64,000 nt of DNA, taken from the NCBI GenBank assembly GCA_028554795.2, contig JAPYKE020000276.1, positions 123,501-187,500 of the forward strand, written 5' to 3'. The stretch comes from Sinohyriopsis cumingii (Eukaryota; Mollusca; Bivalvia; Unionida; Unionidae). Shown here in pieces: positions 61,801 through 64,000 of the stretch (the first letter of the stretch is position 1; each line of letters opens with the position of its first letter). The notes under the pieces are model-generated. The model ran no database searches. It was not told the DNA's origin and saw only the letters and a program-made list of their open reading frames with translations. Position numbers and translations under genes: made by a program.

Positions 61801-62961
61801 AGGGCTGACAAACGTGCGCAGACAAGTTGAACAAGGCACTGGTTCTTCGCTCAGACAGGGTGGAGAGGCCAAACATCCTGAGCATTTCCATCCACAATGT
61901 TTGTGTTGCTCTCGATTATTATAACCATAGTCACATTTCTCACAATAATAAACATATCCCAGGAATCCGGTGATACTGGTAATGGTATCGAAATGGTCAT
62001 CGTGATAATAGACATGAATGTATTTTCCGTCCTTAAAATCTTGGCCTCGAAACAACAGAGGCCCACGCACTTCTTGAGGGTGAACTTTCAAGGTGTAGCG
62101 TGGAGCTAGGGCATCTTGCAATGTTTGCATCTCAGGAATGCCACAGGGTGTGTCTTTGGACAGGCCAGCTTGTTGCAACAGGAGTTCTGCTTCGTTTCGT
62201 TGTTTGGTTCGGTTCGATTTTCGAATGTTCTCCCAGGTTCTTTTCCATTCTGTCGTGTCGTTCTTGTTGGCATAGGTTCGTCCCACCACGATGGCACGGG
62301 CTAAACACATCTGGTCTTGAGGGTTGTTAATTCGGACGAGACTTGTTTTGGTGCTGCGAAGGTCGTCCACCAATAAGACCTTTTTGCGTCCAGTCCCTTG
62401 AGGAGGAGAGACGTGGGCCATTTTCAGTGTGGCTTTACCATCGGTGATGTCAAACTGGTCATTAGATTGTTGTACGTGTTGAATCTTGTCCATGACTTTG
62501 GAAGGGGTTAGTTCTGCGGGTCTGTTAAACTCGATCCAAACAGGGGATTTCAAACCGTCGTGATCTATGGATAGTGTCAAGCGATCGTCTTCTTTGGGCT
62601 GACATTGTCGCTTGAGTGCGGTGAGCAAAGAATCCCACATCTCGGTGATAAACCGTTCTGCTTTCTCTAAGGGTACGTCGGCCTTGAAATCTTTAAACTT
62701 CACCGTGTATTTGTAAGCCGTGGTTCTAAATTTTCTAGAGGAGCGCTTTTCCGTCTCTCGAATGGAATAGTATTTTTCAGGGTTGACTAAGGGTGGTGAA
62801 CTTGGTTTAGAGGTTTCAAATTCTGGTTCACTCATGTCCTCTTCAAAATCACTGGCATGAATTTGTGCCAAGATTTCAGCCCTGGTACGAGGCGATAGAT
62901 CATGTTTCTGCCTGTTACTTTCTTCTTCTTCTTTCTTCTCGAATGAATAGGATCGTTTCAT
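58897..62961 (-). CDS. polB: Protein-primed DNA polymerase B (1354 aa)
   Basis: Replicates the element from a terminal-protein primer. Order: unassigned N-terminus (1-330), Cys/His-rich zinc-finger-like region (~335-460; CEKC, CSGC, CPTC, CHIC), exonuclease motifs FFDFE (~471), HNFSRYD (~560) and YCRSDVD (~688), then polymerase motif A LDVCSLYP (~913), motif B KVMLNCLWG (~1104), motif C YFDTDS (~1200) and KVKGLTL (~1260). These are the hallmarks of protein-primed family B (DNA_pol_B_2). The frame looks whole and at full Polinton length. ATG at 62961, with a TATA box 49 nt upstream in a divergent promoter. Confidence 0.97.
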   Translation of the reverse strand: MKRSYSFEKKEEEESNRQKHDLSPRTRAEILAQIHASDFEEDMSEPEFETSKPSSPPLVNPEKYYSIRETEKRSSRKFRTTAYKYTVKFKDFKADVPLEKAERFITEMWDSLLTALKRQCQPKEDDRLTLSIDHDGLKSPVWIEFNRPAELTPSKVMDKIQHVQQSNDQFDITDGKATLKMAHVSPPQGTGRKKVLLVDDLRSTKTSLVRINNPQDQMCLARAIVVGRTYANKNDTTEWKRTWENIRKSNRTKQRNEAELLLQQAGLSKDTPCGIPEMQTLQDALAPRYTLKVHPQEVRGPLLFRGQDFKDGKYIHVYYHDDHFDTITSITGFLGYVYYCEKCDYGYNNREQHKHCGWKCSGCLASPPCLSEEPVPCSTCLRTFVSPTCYQQHLKTQGSQKKCACQLLRLCPTCGQGILANNAKAHVCRGKKKCHICHHIVDLEHECYVQKCQPPPEKEDGQKKKGNFIFFDFECMQETGIHIPNFCVAHRACEKCIQEPIFSYCPHCSKIPGGREKIFRGPNTLADFAQWVLDPIDKTWSQEDIERYGDCHRHATVMAHNFSRYDGQFLFRYYTEQGTERPKVTLNGAKIIFMQVGQVQFKDSMSYLAMPLSRMPKTFGMTEMAKGYFPHFFNTEANQHAVLPHLPEAHYYDPYNMRTEQREAFYAWYQAHASDPFDIQEEMLKYCRSDVDILRRCCGKFRELFMEHGGVDPLKEACTIAKACSLVYRQRFMPENTVAVISPQTTHFVKRQYSVKALRWLHYLCDKEDKWIQHGRNGGGEKTIGTYSVDGWDLENPKIVYEFNGCLFHGCPVCYPDRGTKNQFLQRTMEDLYQDTCQRRLKLEQEGYQVVEMWVHEYDHRMKTDPEFKRLVESYQFMDPLNPRDSLYGGRTNATCLLYQADEEKGEEIKYLDVCSLYPYVCKYCRFPVGHPQLLTEHIDLKNIRQYEGLIKCKVLPPTNLYHPVLPHHCQGKLMFPLCRTCAETCIQDQPCQHSQEERALTGTWVSVELFKALDMGYQLLEVYEICHFPKTQQYHKGDPSQKGIFADYVDAFLKLKQEASGYPSWCHTPEDQIQFKEKYYEQEGISLDHIEKNEGRRSFAKVMLNCLWGKMAQRPCLPKTEYLTDPSRYFQMIHDKTKYMKHVDVVREDLILVNYEEDLDFVQDDPFGNVIIAAYVTTHARLKLYEALELLEERVQYFDTDSCIYVHHPIQHHPDIEGDRLGAWTDEHPDDKILSFVSGGPKNYGYKYRDKQGEVHTTCKVKGLTLNYRTSRVVNFGVLKEALQSGEDGHFKVTTYQPNKIVRLPTHHIVSRPLEKVYQIVYEKRVRLPNHFTLPYGHVGIGLYIKRNPRQDR

Positions 62962-63009
62962 CTTGAGTGCAAAACGTCAAATGACTCAAGTTTAAACACC
63001 ATAGACTAA

Positions 63010-63041
63010 TTTATAGTCATGGCAGACCAGTGTATATAAAA
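63010..63041. promoter_or_regulatory. Divergent promoter of polymerase and zinc-knuckle genes
   Basis: Two opposed TATA boxes ~20 bp apart: TATAAA on the minus strand (63010-63015) for the polymerase, and TATATAAAA on the plus strand (63033-63041) for the knuckle gene. TCACTATTCATT ~28 bp beyond the latter looks like an initiator. The two genes are probably expressed together, likely early. Confidence 0.7.
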
Positions 63042-63095
63042 GGGTGTGTGTCTTGTCCTTTCACTATTCATTTCACTCTCAAGCCGAGCACAACG

Positions 63096-63602
63096 ATGGA
63101 AGAGACTAACCAAATCGAACGTTTCGTCAGAGCTTTGCGAGGGGTCATTAGAAAATTCTCTTCAGACCAACCCACGGACTACTCTCCTTCCTTTCGAGAT
63201 AAAAGTCAAGATACTTGCTATATCTGTCAGAAGAAAGGGCATTGGTCTTCAGAGTGTCCAGACCGTGAAAAAAGAAAAAAAAAACAGGGGCTAAAAAAGA
63301 CAAAAGTCAAGATACCTGTTATTATTGTAAAGAAAAAAGGACATTGGTCTCCAGATTGCCCAAAAAAGAAACAAGAGGAGTCAGAAAAAAAGAGGAATTC
63401 TTCAGAAGAAGAGAGGGATTCTTCGGAAGAAGAGAGGGATTCTTCAGAGGAAGAGAGGGATTCTTCAGAGGAAGAAGAGGAAGAAAGAAGACAATTCTAT
63501 TTACAAGAGGCAAAGAAACAGGAGAAGAAAAGAAGAAGGGAAGAAAATCAGGAGAAAGAAGAGGAAAAGACGGTGAAGAAATTTAAAAAACAGAGAGACT
63601 AA
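63096..63602 (+). CDS. Zinc-knuckle, Ser/Glu-repeat protein (168 aa)
   Basis: Only clear plus-strand gene of the element. ATG at 63096 (MEETNQIERF) chosen because the open frame above it covers the TATA box. A CCHC knuckle (CYICQKKGHWSSECP) is followed by a second, degenerate knuckle-like stretch (KKGHWSPDCP). Then come four tandem SSEEERD units, likely casein kinase 2 targets, and a Lys/Arg/Glu coiled tail. CCHC knuckles bind single-stranded nucleic acid, so a replication or RNA-binding role is possible. Confidence 0.65.
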   Translation: MEETNQIERFVRALRGVIRKFSSDQPTDYSPSFRDKSQDTCYICQKKGHWSSECPDREKRKKKQGLKKTKVKIPVIIVKKKGHWSPDCPKKKQEESEKKRNSSEEERDSSEEERDSSEEERDSSEEEEEERRQFYLQEAKKQEKKRRREENQEKEEEKTVKKFKKQRD

Positions 63603-63687
63603 ACAAGGAGAAAGAAGAAGTCAATGAACTTTTAATTAAAGTGTTCAGTTGTGAATTGTGAATTGGATTGTAAAAAATGGATAAAAG

Positions 63688-63693
63688 AATAAA
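63688..63693 (+). terminator. Poly(A) signal of zinc-knuckle gene
   Basis: AATAAA 86 nt after the stop codon, in an AT-rich trailer; conventional polyadenylation is expected for this gene. Confidence 0.6.
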
Positions 63694-63853
63694 TTAATGA
63701 TATAAGGTAAGTGTCTTTGAGTTTTGATTTTAAAATAAGAACGTACACTCACGCACTCATACACAGACACGTACTATAAGGGTAAAATGGGTTGTTTTTT
63801 TTTTTTGAGTTATTGGCAAATTGAAATTGTATTTCTTTCCGAGAAATGTGGGT

Positions 63854-63869
63854 GGCCCTGAAAAGGGCC
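63854..63869 (-). terminator. Histone-type 3' stem-loop 4 (right end)
   Basis: Minus strand GGCCCTTTTCAGGGCC followed by ACCCA and CGGAAAGAAATA. It points away from the zinc-knuckle gene, so it would serve a minus-strand gene lying to the right (beyond 63870), which is not visible here. The segment 63740-63870 resembles the intergenic stretches near stem-loops 2 and 3 (ACA-rich, then TTGGCAAA). Confidence 0.8.
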
Positions 63870-64000
63870 TTTTTTCTTTATGGTTTAGGGGTGAGTTTAA
63901 GCAATCAACTTTAACTGCCTTAAGCCTTTGCCACGGCCAAGGCCTACTTCTGGACTGCGTAATGTTGATGATGATAATGATTGGGTTGAAATCACTAAGG
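63870..64000. other. Right edge, nothing assigned
   Basis: Short sequence with a small hairpin (GCCTT...AAGGC around 63923-63942) and a GATGATGATAATGAT run. It could be the 3' end of another gene of the element, or flanking repeat DNA. Confidence 0.3.

Larger units (their letters stand above)
47507..63900 (-). mobile_element. Polinton/Maverick (adintovirus-like) element, right end not defined
   Basis: Diagnostic Polinton set on one strand: protein-primed DNA polymerase B, A32/FtsK-type packaging ATPase, retrovirus-like integrase with chromodomain, a capsid-like protein and small basic core-like proteins. The left edge is taken at AGTAGTGAAG just right of the TA tract, followed by subterminal repeats. 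No inverted copy of these repeats occurs before 64000, so the right terminus is outside the window or lost. Long open frames imply a young insertion; about three loci look broken. I did not recognise a double-jelly-roll major capsid or adenain-like protease gene. Confidence 0.9.

Noticed and set aside
63030-63095. Earlier start for the zinc-knuckle protein
   Set aside because: The frame is open but begins at GTG and covers the TATA box and likely initiator, so it is upstream of transcription start.
63900-64000. Right terminal inverted repeat of the element
   Set aside because: No reverse complement of the left GGGTCACTCTAGGGACAA repeats is present up to 64000.

Overview
The window looks like nuclear DNA of an animal, probably a marine invertebrate; a mollusc is a guess of low confidence. 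Reasons: long AT-rich non-coding stretches, CA and TA microsatellites, a decayed non-LTR retrotransposon, and an integrated Polinton/Maverick-type element whose gene 3' ends carry metazoan histone-type stem-loops. No intact host gene was found.

Region 1 (1-45627) is a head-to-tail array of a roughly 7.66-kb macrosatellite: five full units (starts taken at 1, 7686, 15349, 23001 and 30674) and a sixth, right-truncated unit (38327-45627). The units are nearly identical. Almost all length differences come from one CA tract and one 13-bp deletion. Each unit holds a decayed LINE reverse-transcriptase 3' end (minus strand), two diverged copies of a fragment resembling the start of a histone H4 gene (plus strand), and a tRNA-like A-box/B-box segment. 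The short ORFs of the unit are not believable genes. Diagnostic substitutions split units 1-2 from units 4-6. Unit 3 is a mosaic of both groups, and the terminal unit 6 has the most private changes.

Region 2 (45628-47506) is unique AT-rich flank, starting with a diverged copy of an internal piece of the unit and ending in a (TA)n tract of about 215 bp.

Region 3 (about 47507 to at least 63870) is a Polinton/Maverick (adintovirus-like) element, nearly all transcribed leftwards. Recognised parts are protein-primed DNA polymerase B, packaging ATPase, chromodomain integrase, a capsid-like protein, a small two-helix membrane protein and several basic core-like proteins. Accessory genes include a BIR (IAP-like) protein, three related LP-box proteins and a zinc-knuckle protein on the opposite strand sharing a divergent promoter with the polymerase. 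No double-jelly-roll major capsid gene, no adenain-type protease and no right terminal repeat were recognised. The element looks young: most long frames are open, with about three loci looking broken.

The most notable observation is at the left end. Three small genes for related helical, charged proteins each end in a histone-type RNA stem-loop followed by a purine-rich U7-like element. One matches the full animal histone consensus, including both flanks. A fourth copy lies at the right end. This suggests that part of the element's transcripts use replication-dependent, non-polyadenylated histone mRNA 3' processing, which would tie their expression to host S phase. I do not know of such an arrangement in Polintons, but could not search.
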